A DNA stretch of 64,000 nucleotides from assembly GCF_014876185.1 (NCBI RefSeq), contig NZ_JADALJ010000002.1, positions 1 through 64,000 of the forward strand, read 5' to 3'. The notes beneath the pieces are model-generated. The model worked only from the letters and a program-made list of their open reading frames with translations. It was not told the DNA's origin and ran no database searches. Shown piece by piece: positions 17,423 through 26,095 of this stretch. The translations under genes were made by a program, and so were the position numbers. Each line of letters begins with the position of its first letter. The stretch's first letter is position 1. This DNA is from Rufibacter sp. LB8. GTDB lineage: Bacteria; Bacteroidota; Bacteroidia; Cytophagales; Hymenobacteraceae.

Positions 17423-18115
17423 ATGAAAAAGAACATCACCTTCCTGAAACTTCTGGGCCTTCTATTCCTTTCTGCGCTTATGATTCCCGAAGGGGCCTCT
17501 GCGCACGGAGGGGAAAAGCACCCTAAAAAAACCAAATTGACGCAAGTAGACTCCCTAAAGAAAACGGCTGCCGCTGCCCAAGACACTATTGTATTTAGTG
17601 AGGTGGCTCCGGCGGATCATGCGGAGCACAAGGCAAACCCTGCAAAAGTCCATGCCTCTATCGCTGACTTCCCGCACATTCACCCGCTCATTGTCCATTT
17701 CCCGATCATGCTTTTAATGATCGCGGCGGCCATGCAGTTCGTGAACATACTTTTCCAGAACAAAGTGCTGAACTGGTCAGTGACCATCATGGTGCTGCTG
17801 GGTTTTGTGACGGCGTATGCCTCCACTCACTGGTCACACCCCCACACAGACGGACTTACAGAACACGCCGAGCTGGTCTTGGCGCAACATGACAAGTACG
17901 CCGACTACACCATATACCTGTCCGGGCTAGGACTGGTGGCACAGCTCTTGAGTCTGTTTTTATTCAAGGGCAAGCGCTGGAGCATTGCCGTGGCGGCTGT
18001 CATCCTGATTGGAGCGGGGTATGCCGTGGCAATGGCGGGCCATTATGGAGCACAGTTGGTGCATATAGAAGGTGTGGGCCCTCAGGGCAAATATCTGGAA
18101 CAGGACCATCACTAA
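17423..18115 (+). CDS. DUF2231 membrane protein, copy 1
   Basis: 230 residues with an N-terminal signal-like segment, a His-containing periplasmic linker (AHGGEKHPKK, DHAEHK) and a DUF2231 region starting at HPLIVHFPIMLLMIAAAMQF with four hydrophobic segments and a closing GAQLVHIEGVGPQG. DUF2231 is a membrane domain of unknown function; its HP-HF signature and the extra His residues suggest metal or haem binding (inference). Last gene shared by both efflux-module copies. A 113-bp tract (17615-17727) is identical to 59083-59195 in copy 2. Confidence 0.8.
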   Translation: MKKNITFLKLLGLLFLSALMIPEGASAHGGEKHPKKTKLTQVDSLKKTAAAAQDTIVFSEVAPADHAEHKANPAKVHASIADFPHIHPLIVHFPIMLLMIAAAMQFVNILFQNKVLNWSVTIMVLLGFVTAYASTHWSHPHTDGLTEHAELVLAQHDKYADYTIYLSGLGLVAQLLSLFLFKGKRWSIAVAAVILIGAGYAVAMAGHYGAQLVHIEGVGPQGKYLEQDHH

Positions 18116-18165
18116 GCTATAGTATTTGAATTGTTTATGTCATTTCTCTTGAATTTTTGAACACC

Positions 18166-18741
18166 ATGAAAAAAAAGATTCTTTTTCTTACAGTACTGGC
18201 AACTTCTTTACTTCAGGCAAAGGCGCAATCACACCACAAAGAGGTGGCTGGGAACAATAAAATTGAAAGCCGAGCAAAAAAGGGCAAGGAGGCTATCAAG
18301 CCTTTTCAGCGCCAGTTGACCACTCTCTTCAGTACTAGCATGACCCTTACCGATGCCCTTGTTTCTTCTGATGTGCCAAAAGCCCAAGCAGCCACAGCAT
18401 TGTTGACAGAGAGGCTGGCTATCGCTGATTCAGAATTGGCTAAAGGGCAGATAAAAAGTGGCGATTGGGCAGAACACCGGAAGACGATGCAAACGGCTCT
18501 GGAACAGATCAGTTGCAGCAAAGACTTAGGTACCCAGCGCAAACATTTTGCCCAATTCAGCGAGGCTTTATCACAAAGTATCAAAATATTTGGATTAGGT
18601 GGGGCTACGGCCTATTTGCAAAGCTGCCCGATGGCCTTGGGGAAAGGAGCCATCTGGCTTAGCACCTCAAAAGAAATCAGCAACCCCTACTTCGGAGACA
18701 GGATGCTTACCTGTGGTGCCAACAAAGAAATCCTTCACTAA
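18166..18741 (+). CDS. DUF3347 periplasmic protein
   Basis: 191 residues from the ATG at 18166 (signal peptide KKILFLTVLATSLLQAKAQ). The body matches DUF3347: a helical region and the C-terminal signature CPMALGKGAIWLS...NPYFGDRMLTCG. DUF3347 occurs alone or at the end of CusB-like adaptors; its CPM and TCG cysteines are likely metal ligands. It follows the DUF2231 gene of copy 1 and has no counterpart after copy 2, so it is specific to this locus. Confidence 0.8.
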   Translation: MKKKILFLTVLATSLLQAKAQSHHKEVAGNNKIESRAKKGKEAIKPFQRQLTTLFSTSMTLTDALVSSDVPKAQAATALLTERLAIADSELAKGQIKSGDWAEHRKTMQTALEQISCSKDLGTQRKHFAQFSEALSQSIKIFGLGGATAYLQSCPMALGKGAIWLSTSKEISNPYFGDRMLTCGANKEILH

Positions 18742-18753
18742 ATATTGTCAAAT

Positions 18754-19179
18754 ATGATGATGAAAAAATTCCTCTCAATATTGCCTGTGTTTCTAGGGCT
18801 AGGGTGTTTGTTCTTGGTTATGTCCTGTAACCGGCAATCTGGGCAGTCAGAGGACATGATAGGTGCTAAACCCTCTCAAACTGTTGCAGACCGGAAAATT
18901 CCCCTACCCAACGAACAGGTCTGCATGGTAAATAATGCCTTTATGGGGAAAAAGCAGATACCAGTAGTGTTTGATGGCAAAACATACTACGGCTGCTGCC
19001 AGATGTGTGTAGAGAAGATTCAAACTAAGCGGGATGCCCGGTTTGCGAAAGATCCCCTTAGCGGGAAAGAAGTAGATAAGGCAGACGCCTTTATTGTGCC
19101 GGCAGCTCCTGGCCAGGAACAGGTCCTGTATTTCGAATCAGAGGAGAGCTATCGTCAATATCTTCTTAATCAAGGCTAA
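18754..19179 (+). CDS. Lipoprotein with TRASH/YHS-like Cys motif
   Basis: 141 residues from the first of three ATGs (18754). A lipoprotein signal ends at MSC, then a domain with VCMVNNAFMGKKQIPVVF...YYGCCQMCVEKI and DPLSGKEVDKADAFI. The spaced Cys and the GKxYxxCCxxC arrangement resemble YHS/TRASH metal-binding domains. It begins 12 nt after the DUF3347 gene. A paralogue (48872-49327) precedes copy 2 of the efflux module. Probably a periplasmic copper/silver-binding lipoprotein. Confidence 0.7.
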   Translation: MMMKKFLSILPVFLGLGCLFLVMSCNRQSGQSEDMIGAKPSQTVADRKIPLPNEQVCMVNNAFMGKKQIPVVFDGKTYYGCCQMCVEKIQTKRDARFAKDPLSGKEVDKADAFIVPAAPGQEQVLYFESEESYRQYLLNQG

Positions 19180-19343
19180 AGGGGAAAAGCACTTGGTCAA
19201 CGGAAGGGCTTAGGGGATGACCAGTAAGAGTCGCCCTCAAAGCTCTTCCCAGCCAGTTAAGACTAAATTTCAATTCTGCCCTTTCCTTGGCAGATGATTA
19301 CCCCTTACTAAGACGTGGGCTTAACGAACCCTACCCCTATATT

Positions 19344-19937
19344 ATGGAGCAGCAAACTAGTCTATTAGTAGAAAACATTCTGTATATAAAGAATGTCGTC
19401 TGCCCTCGTTGCATACGAATAATCTGGGAGCAGTTGACGCTTCTTGGGATTCCAGTGGTGCAGGTTTCACTGGGACAGGCAGAACTTAGCCGCCCGCTGC
19501 TAGCGGTAGAGAAAGAAACGCTTAAATCGGCTTTGGAAGAGTATGGCTTCAGCCTGCTGGAGGACAGGAAGTCCCGACTGGTGGAGCAGGTAAAAAACCT
19601 CTTAATTGACGTAATCTATTACCGCCACGGCAAGGTTACCTGCAACTATTCCACCTATTTGTCCAATTCGTTAGGTAAGAACTATGGAACGATAAGTCAT
19701 GCCTTCTCATCCGAGGAAAGCACAACCATCGAGAAGTACGCTATTCTCCTGAGAGTGGAGTATATTAAAGCTCAGCTAGAATACGACGAACTGTCGTTGA
19801 GCGAAATCGCAACTCGCCTACAATACAGTAGCCTAAGCCATTTGTCCAAACAGTTTAAAGGGGTTACAGGGATCACGCCCTCTGAATATAAGAAAGTGCT
19901 TCCGAAATCCCGAAGGCCACTAAATATGTTGATATAA
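19344..19937 (+). CDS. CxxC (HMA-like) domain fused to AraC-type HTH regulator, paralogue 1
   Basis: 197 residues from the ATG at 19344 (a TTG at 19287 would extend it). The N-terminal ~75 residues look like a heavy-metal-associated fold with IKNVVCPRCIRII, then strands and helices ending in EEYGFSLLEDRK. The C-terminal half is an AraC HTH pair with SEIATRLQYSSLSHLSKQFK and TGITPSEYKK. No classical ligand domain is present, so the CxxC is the likely sensor, probably for Cu(I)/Ag(I). Two intact paralogues (20208, 61241) and one dead one (47406) lie in this window. It follows metal-binding lipoprotein genes and may control them. Confidence 0.8.
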   Translation: MEQQTSLLVENILYIKNVVCPRCIRIIWEQLTLLGIPVVQVSLGQAELSRPLLAVEKETLKSALEEYGFSLLEDRKSRLVEQVKNLLIDVIYYRHGKVTCNYSTYLSNSLGKNYGTISHAFSSEESTTIEKYAILLRVEYIKAQLEYDELSLSEIATRLQYSSLSHLSKQFKGVTGITPSEYKKVLPKSRRPLNMLI

Positions 19938-20207
19938 AATTGTTTCCATCATTGATAATAAGAATAGAATCGAATACGGCATCATATCGAAAGCAATATT
20001 TCTTGGCCATCAACTAGGATAGCCTTAAGGTTGAATATATTTTCCACATGAAATTCCAAGAGCATACACCAATTTATTCTGTTGTAGACGGGTTTCCTAT
20101 TCAAAGGCGGCAAGTTAGTTTCATACCCCGCTGGACCATGATGTTACATAAGCAAGGAATTTACACACTGCCAATCGCAATCAACTGTTAAACCACACTT
20201 GTAACTT

Positions 20208-20795
20208 ATGAAAATCAATTTCATTGCATCTGACCAAAGAAAAGAGACTCTAACCGAGGAAGTTTTTTACATAAAAAATATGGTTTGTTCCATCTGTATC
20301 AGGGTAATACAGGAAAAATTAATCTTCCTTGCTTTACCAGTACAAGAAGTCGAACTGGGGTGGGTGAGGTTTAAAAAGATATTGGAACCAGAGGAGTTGA
20401 ATAGAGTGGGCCAAGCTCTTGGGGAGGAGGGCTTTGAGATAATCTTATCCAATAAATCTAAGATTGTTGAACAGATAAAGGAGCTTATAGGACAGACCCT
20501 TTATCCGAATGAAAGCCCTAAAGGCCTGAAGTATTCGGAGTACCTCTCCAAAAGCATTGGAAGGGACTATAGCTTTCTAAGTCATACGTTTTCTGCTCTA
20601 GAGAATCTTACCATTGAAAAATATGTTATCTGCCAAAAGGCAGATCGCGCAAAAGAGCTACTCTGTAATGAAAGCCTTGCCTTGAATCAAATTGCCAGCC
20701 TGTTGGCTTATAGCAGTGTCGGGCACTTTTCCCTCCAGTTTAAAAAGGTAACTGGAAGTTCTCCTTCCATTTACCGAAAGCTGAAGAAAGAATAG
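20208..20795 (+). CDS. CxxC (HMA-like) domain fused to AraC-type HTH regulator, paralogue 2
   Basis: 195 residues, ATG at 20208. N-terminal motif YIKNMVCSICIRVI gives CxxC with SI between the Cys (PR in the other two), then the same layout ending in an AraC HTH (LNQIASLLAYSSVGHFSLQFK, TGSSPSIYRKL). It diverges clearly from paralogue 1 outside the CxxC and HTH. It is separated from paralogue 1 by 270 nt with no recognisable gene. The DNA is more AT-rich than in paralogue 1. Confidence 0.78.
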   Translation: MKINFIASDQRKETLTEEVFYIKNMVCSICIRVIQEKLIFLALPVQEVELGWVRFKKILEPEELNRVGQALGEEGFEIILSNKSKIVEQIKELIGQTLYPNESPKGLKYSEYLSKSIGRDYSFLSHTFSALENLTIEKYVICQKADRAKELLCNESLALNQIASLLAYSSVGHFSLQFKKVTGSSPSIYRKLKKE

Positions 20796-21236
20796 AACTG
20801 GGCATAGCTTAGTATTATACAACTAAACTTTACAAAAAAAAACCATGATTATGTATAACAAACATTACATATGTAAGTATATTTATTGTCCCTGACAGGG
20901 TCAAATATTCTCTAATATGGTGGCTTGAATTTCTTCATAGAAGAATAATTCCTAAGGGATAAAATCAGAATATTTTCTTAGATAGAATCTTACTACACAG
21001 TTTTTTAACAATATATTAAAATGATTTTTTTGTGCTTTGGTAGTTCTGTAAATTATTTTATAACAACTTCAATTGACAGGATGTAGCAATGTTTATAACT
21101 ATCGTATTATATTATTTTCAGAATTATTTTACAGTCAATTTTTCATAGCAATAATTTCTCTTTTTTGATTGCTTTTATTTTAAAAACACCATTTTTTTAC
21201 ACAACGACTTTAAATTTACTTTATTATTGGTTAACT
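20796..21236 (+). other. AT-rich intergenic region with short palindrome
   Basis: No gene seen. It contains CCCTGACAGGG at 20890-20900 inside a wider imperfect dyad, a candidate operator ahead of the DUF305 gene. A different but similar palindrome, CCCTATAGGG (36895-36904), precedes the first Csp gene. A frame open from TTG 21165 is an extension of the DUF305 gene and is not preferred as a start. Confidence 0.4.
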
Positions 21237-21908
21237 ATGAAAATGTTTGAAATGCTTCAAAAATTTATTTCCCCTAAAGTGTCAGGGCTAATAAAAGTAT
21301 TATCAATAGGGGTATTACTTTCTTTAAGTGCTTGCGATGAAGAAGATGAAGGTCTGAAAATCCAACCACATGATGAGAATAAGATGATGAGCATCATGCA
21401 TGCCATGATGGATAAAATGCATACAATGCAGATGAATGAGGATCCCGACATCGTTTTCGCTAGAATGATGATCATGCACCACCAAGGAGCCATCAATATG
21501 TCCGATGAAGTTCTAACATCTGGGGATAATGCAGCCATAAAAGCGATAGCCACAAAAATTAAAACCGATCAGCAAAAAGAGATACAGGATTTACAGTCCT
21601 TTATCAACTCATATCAACCTGATCAATCACCTGATAGCAAATTCAACATGGAGTTGATGGACTCGATGGAGAAATCTGACCGGCAGAGCGATCTCCAAGT
21701 CATAACAGGTGATACCGATCATGATTTTGCACAATTAATGATTGTGCATCACCAATCTGCAATTGAGAACGCTAGAGCCGTGCAAGAACATGGTACTAGC
21801 ACTTTTATCAAGAACATGGCCCATATGATGGTTGATGCACAGATGATGGAGATTAAAGAATTACAGACTTGGCTTTTAGCTAATTCTAACATGAGTGGAG
21901 GTCACTAA
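21237..21908 (+). CDS. DUF305 lipoprotein with two DUF305 repeats
   Basis: 223 residues from the ATG at 21237, chosen because it gives a normal lipoprotein signal ending at SAC. Two DUF305 units follow, each with the signature HHQ(G/S)AI (MIMHHQGAINMS and MIVHHQSAIENA) and many Met residues. DUF305 is a ferritin-like helical fold, often secreted and found in metal loci; the HH pair and Met residues are plausible copper ligands. It is a close paralogue of 37614-38249. Stand-alone, AT-rich upstream, terminator at 22079-22113. Confidence 0.82.
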   Translation: MKMFEMLQKFISPKVSGLIKVLSIGVLLSLSACDEEDEGLKIQPHDENKMMSIMHAMMDKMHTMQMNEDPDIVFARMMIMHHQGAINMSDEVLTSGDNAAIKAIATKIKTDQQKEIQDLQSFINSYQPDQSPDSKFNMELMDSMEKSDRQSDLQVITGDTDHDFAQLMIVHHQSAIENARAVQEHGTSTFIKNMAHMMVDAQMMEIKELQTWLLANSNMSGGH

Positions 21909-22078
21909 TCCACTCATGTCAATATTTGTATTATTCCTTCTATTTATATAGTAAGTTAATGTTAAGGAATTTAATAACAATATTTCCCTTAAGCTTTTTC
22001 AGAGAAGGCAATAGTGAGCGAACTTAGTTAGGTGTAGATTTTCAAATTTAAATTTAGGTCTAGCACTTGACCTTTGGG

Positions 22079-22113
22079 GAGCCTTCGGAAGGGAATAAAC
22101 CGGCCGAAGGCTC
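22079..22113 (+). terminator. Rho-independent terminator
   Basis: A 10-bp perfect stem (GAGCCTTCGG / CCGAAGGCTC) followed by TTTTTTA. It lies 170 nt after the DUF305 stop. From here to 22424 I see no gene. Confidence 0.8.
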
Positions 22114-22424
22114 TTTTTTATTATCAATAGTTTAATCAGTGTGGCCGATGAACTTTTCCTAATATCAAACGTCCAATCCGATTTCCCAATATAAAACATT
22201 GATACCCCCTTAACGCCATTTGACTGCATCACCTTGACATTAACCCGTCAATCGTAATACTATTGGAGGAGTTGCCGATTCAAGAGCAGTATATACCAAT
22301 TAATTGCCCTCTAAAGATTAATTGAAAGAACGTGTTACAGCCATCTCTTACATGTTGATTGAGAATATTCTTATATCACATCCTCCTACTTAAGCTGAAT
22401 GTTTACCACATTAACCAGAGAAAT

Positions 22425-23519
22425 ATGTTTGATGAGTTCCCAAATCTACATCCGCTAGTCGTCCATTTCCCAATTGTGTTGATTCTCTTAGGGGCTGGTT
22501 TGCAAGCGTTACTCATCTTCAAAGACTGGCAGCAGTTGCGTTGGGTCACTCTGGTTATCTTGGCCGGAGGGTTTTTAGGCGCTTTGGCCGCCAGTACTAT
22601 CTTCCATGCGATGCCAGAAGGCCTGTCTGTCCAAGCACAAGAGGTCTTCAGTGAACACGAGAAATACTCTAGTTACACCTTGTGGCTGTCAGGGATTACC
22701 TTTCTACTAAGGGGATTAGGGGAATACTTAAGAGTGTACCGCCGCCCCTATGAAATTCTGGTGCTGGGCTTCGCCTTACTTTCCTCCCTCTTCTTATCAT
22801 TGGCAGGTCACCGGGGGGCTCAACTGGTCTATGTGGAAGGAGTGGGGCCTAAAGGTAATTTATTGATGAAAGGTGACCACCATGGAGGTGGCATGCCGGG
22901 CATGGGGGAAGGTTCCGGTCATGAAATCCAGGATGAGCATACCATGAATTCCCTATCTAACCCAACAACCCCAGAAAATGCGGCAGGCACAGCTATGCCC
23001 GCTGGTCACTCCATGGAAGACATGACTACTGCTGAACCGCACAAGAATACAGGCACGGCAATCATGCCTGGTCATGAAATGTCATCTATTCCCAATTCAG
23101 CCACTCCTCCTGCCATGCCAGGCACGGATCACGCAAACATGGCAGGCATGCAGCGCCAGCCAGCCAACTCAGTAGGCAAGACGGGAACTTCTAAAATGCC
23201 GGAGATGGACCACTCCAAGATGACCCAGCCCATAGCCCCTAAAAAGAACGAGATGGATCATGGCAATATGCCTATGCCGAACCAAAGTCAGGGGACAGGT
23301 AAAACGCCTGCAATGGAGCACGGTAAAATGCCGGCTTCTGGAAAGGGACTATCTGGCGCTATGACGGGCATGGACCATGGAAATGAAACTATGAACAATA
23401 TGGATAGCATGAACAGAGGAGTCAAAACCGATCTAAACGGCCGCCCCCTGATTGATGCTAGGCAGCCCTACGATAATAACCCGGCCCGGGAACAAAACAG
23501 AGTCAAAGAAAAACAATAG
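22425..23519 (+). CDS. DUF2231 membrane protein with long Met/His-rich tail
   Basis: 364 residues from the ATG at 22425, preferred because it places the DUF2231 signature HPLVVHFPIVLILLGAG near the N-terminus as in relatives. Four hydrophobic segments end with GAQLVYVEGVGPKG, then a ~210-residue low-complexity tail with repeated MDH(S/G), MEHGKM and MPGH motifs. Such Met/His repeats bind Cu(I) and Cu(II) in periplasmic copper proteins. It lies 43 nt before the multicopper oxidase gene, so it may collect copper for, or hand it to, the oxidase (inference). Confidence 0.8.
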   Translation: MFDEFPNLHPLVVHFPIVLILLGAGLQALLIFKDWQQLRWVTLVILAGGFLGALAASTIFHAMPEGLSVQAQEVFSEHEKYSSYTLWLSGITFLLRGLGEYLRVYRRPYEILVLGFALLSSLFLSLAGHRGAQLVYVEGVGPKGNLLMKGDHHGGGMPGMGEGSGHEIQDEHTMNSLSNPTTPENAAGTAMPAGHSMEDMTTAEPHKNTGTAIMPGHEMSSIPNSATPPAMPGTDHANMAGMQRQPANSVGKTGTSKMPEMDHSKMTQPIAPKKNEMDHGNMPMPNQSQGTGKTPAMEHGKMPASGKGLSGAMTGMDHGNETMNNMDSMNRGVKTDLNGRPLIDARQPYDNNPAREQNRVKEKQ

Positions 23520-23562
23520 TAGGTTATCGACCGCGACTAATAAAGTTAAAAAGAAAGTATAA

Positions 23563-25893
23563 ATGACGAAAAATTTCAAAATACTATTCATAGTAGTGGC
23601 TTGTGGGTGGCACCCTTTTCTTTACGGGCAGCACCAGCATGGGCAAACCGCTCCCCAGCAACTTGCAGATCCGGTACAAGTCCAACCAGTGGCGTCTGCA
23701 AAAAATTATAAAGGCAAGCGGGTGGAGTACGATTTATATATTGCTGACACCATGGCAAACTTTACCGGCAAAGCCCGGATGGCCATTGCGGTTAACGGTT
23801 CTATCCCGGCACCTACCCTTACCTTTAACCAAGGGGATACGGCCATTATCCGAGTGCATAATAAAATGAAAATGGAAACCTCGGTTCACTGGCATGGTCT
23901 GCTGTTGCCGAACGAGGAAGACGGCGTTCCGTACTTAAATACTGCCCCTATCTTACCTGGCCAAACCCACACGTTTACTTTTCCACTTATTCAGAGCGGC
24001 ACGTACTGGTACCACTCGCATACCGGCGTGCAGGAACAAGCCGGTTTATACGGCTCCATTGTTATCAAGCGCCCGGAAGAGCCGCCGATGAAAGAATATG
24101 TCCTTCTATTATCTGATTGGACTGATGAAAATCCGCACCAGGTGTTGCGGTACTTAAAGCGAGGGGCAGAATGGTACTCTATCCGGAAGGGGGCATTGCA
24201 AAGCTACGGCGAAGCAATTGCCGCGGGCTACTTCAAAGACAAGGTAAACCAAGAATGGAAACGCATGACTCCCATGGATGTGGCCGATGTTTACTATGAT
24301 AAATTCTTGGTTAACGGGAAAGAGAAAGACATTTACAAAGATGTGCAGCCAGGGGAGAAAGTGAAACTACGGATCATCAATGGCGCTTCTTCTTCTTATT
24401 TTACCACTCAGTTTGCCGGTGGCCCAATGCAGGTAGTGGCAGCCGACGGTATAAACGTGATGCCGGTAGTAGTGGACAAGCTGGAGCTGGCTACAGCAGA
24501 AACGTACGATGTGATTGTTCAGATACCGGCGGGCGGTGCTTATGAGTTCCGAGCTACTTCTTGGGATGTTACCGGCTTTAGCTCCGTTTTTTTGGGTGAT
24601 GGGCCCGAGGTGAAGGCCCCAACAGTTCCTCGTCTGGATTATTTTGCCATGATGCGGGAGATGAACCAGATGATGGGCAGCATGGACATGAGCGGGGGCG
24701 GCATGAATATGGGGAATATGAAGGACATGAAAAACATGCAAATGGGCGGGGATAACCACCAGGACATGGGCCAGCCTAAAAAACAACCAGATGCCGGCAC
24801 AACAGGCAACCAGCATGACATGGGGAATATGCAGGGCATGCAGAATAATTCTGCCCACGGAGAAATGCCCGGCATGTTCATGCCCCTAGGCGGGGAGGGT
24901 ATCCTGCTCACCTATGATATGTTACGCAGTATCAACCCAAGTACGCTAGACTCCACCAGGAAAGTCCGGGAGGTAAAACTAACTTTAACGGGCAATATGC
25001 TGCGCTACGTCTGGTCCTTTGATAACAAAACCTTATCCGAGGCCGATGACATCTTGATTCGGAGGGGGGAGAATGTACGTTTTGTAATGACCAACACCAC
25101 TATGATGCGGCACCCGATGCACCTGCATGGGCATTTTTTCCGATTTGTAAATGCACAAGGCCAGTATTCGCCCATGAAGCATACTTTTGACATCAAACCA
25201 ATGGAGACCGTTACCATCGAATTTTATGCCAATGAAGAGAAAGATTGGTTTTTCCATTGCCATAACCTGTACCACATGATGACCGGTATGGCCCGCGTGG
25301 TAAGTTATGAGGGAGACCCTAAAAACGAGTTTGGTAAAACCGGCTATAAGGAGCTTAAAAAAGAAGACAAGCAATTGTATTCCTGGTTTGACCTGGTGCC
25401 GCATACCCAGGGCATCTGGGGCAATTATACGCTTTCCGGCAATAAGTACGCACTGGAGATGGAGGCAAGAGCCTCTTACAAGGGTGATTTCGAGGTAGAG
25501 AACCATGTCCTGCGGTACATTGGCAATCAACAATACCTTGCTGCTTTCATAGGCTTCGATTACCGGAACAACAAAAACTTGGAGGAGCTTGGGGAAGATG
25601 GCGTTAGGGAAACAAACACTAAAGATAACCGCCGCGTCTTCGATGCCGGGTTTTACTACTTGCTTCCTATGTTGGTTCGTTCTGAATGGAGAATTGACCA
25701 TACGGGAAAACTCCGGCTGCAACTGGAGCGCAGGGATCTGCCTTTGAGTAATAATTTCTTTGCCGACTTACGGGTAAACAGTGACAAAGAATACGAAATA
25801 GGTTTCCGGTATATGTTCAGCCGCTTTCTTTCTCTAAGCACTAACTATGACAGTGACTATGGCTGGGGAGCTGGCCTGACTTTGCACTATTAA
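23563..25893 (+). CDS. Multicopper oxidase fused to outer-membrane barrel-like domain, 1
   Basis: 776 residues with a signal peptide. All four copper-ligand motifs of a multicopper oxidase are present: HWHG (109-112), YHSH (150-153), HPMHLHGH (517-524) and HCHNLYH (565-571) with the axial GM. A Met-rich insertion (about 365-450, with repeated GNM, HDM and MQ) lies between the second and third cupredoxin domains. After ~585 the sequence changes to about 190 residues of alternating strands ending in LTLHY, the pattern of a CopB-like outer-membrane barrel. Expected role: oxidation of Cu(I) in the periplasm. Second fusion at 38327. Confidence 0.88.
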   Translation: MTKNFKILFIVVACGWHPFLYGQHQHGQTAPQQLADPVQVQPVASAKNYKGKRVEYDLYIADTMANFTGKARMAIAVNGSIPAPTLTFNQGDTAIIRVHNKMKMETSVHWHGLLLPNEEDGVPYLNTAPILPGQTHTFTFPLIQSGTYWYHSHTGVQEQAGLYGSIVIKRPEEPPMKEYVLLLSDWTDENPHQVLRYLKRGAEWYSIRKGALQSYGEAIAAGYFKDKVNQEWKRMTPMDVADVYYDKFLVNGKEKDIYKDVQPGEKVKLRIINGASSSYFTTQFAGGPMQVVAADGINVMPVVVDKLELATAETYDVIVQIPAGGAYEFRATSWDVTGFSSVFLGDGPEVKAPTVPRLDYFAMMREMNQMMGSMDMSGGGMNMGNMKDMKNMQMGGDNHQDMGQPKKQPDAGTTGNQHDMGNMQGMQNNSAHGEMPGMFMPLGGEGILLTYDMLRSINPSTLDSTRKVREVKLTLTGNMLRYVWSFDNKTLSEADDILIRRGENVRFVMTNTTMMRHPMHLHGHFFRFVNAQGQYSPMKHTFDIKPMETVTIEFYANEEKDWFFHCHNLYHMMTGMARVVSYEGDPKNEFGKTGYKELKKEDKQLYSWFDLVPHTQGIWGNYTLSGNKYALEMEARASYKGDFEVENHVLRYIGNQQYLAAFIGFDYRNNKNLEELGEDGVRETNTKDNRRVFDAGFYYLLPMLVRSEWRIDHTGKLRLQLERRDLPLSNNFFADLRVNSDKEYEIGFRYMFSRFLSLSTNYDSDYGWGAGLTLHY

Positions 25894-26095
25894 CCTGACT
25901 TCAAAATAATTAGCCATGGAATCCTTTTCAAATCCAACTCTAAATTTTACGGACAGAAAACAGCCTAGGCCATTTAGCATAACCAACAGCGGCTGCCGAT
26001 TTTAAGTAGATTCTGAACATCAAGGGTTATTAGAGGGCGGGGCAAGCACTGAATTCACCCTCAATAGAAAGCAGAGAAAATTGGTAAATGATTTT

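Larger units (their letters stand above)
8135..18115 (+). repeat. 10-kb duplicated efflux module, copy 1 (copy 2 at 49593-59580)
   Basis: Nine genes occur in the same order, strand and overlaps in both blocks: HYC_CC_PP, HMBD lipoprotein, cusA halves, channel, two adaptors, propeller, DUF2231. Protein sequences are close, DNA is clearly diverged at silent sites with islands of complete identity. Flanking genes differ, so the duplicated unit begins near the promoter and ends after DUF2231. Confidence 0.9.

Noticed and set aside
22700-23519. Met/His repeats read as a DNA tandem repeat or CRISPR-like array
   Set aside because: The repetition is at amino-acid level with irregular spacing and varied codons; no regular repeat-spacer pattern.
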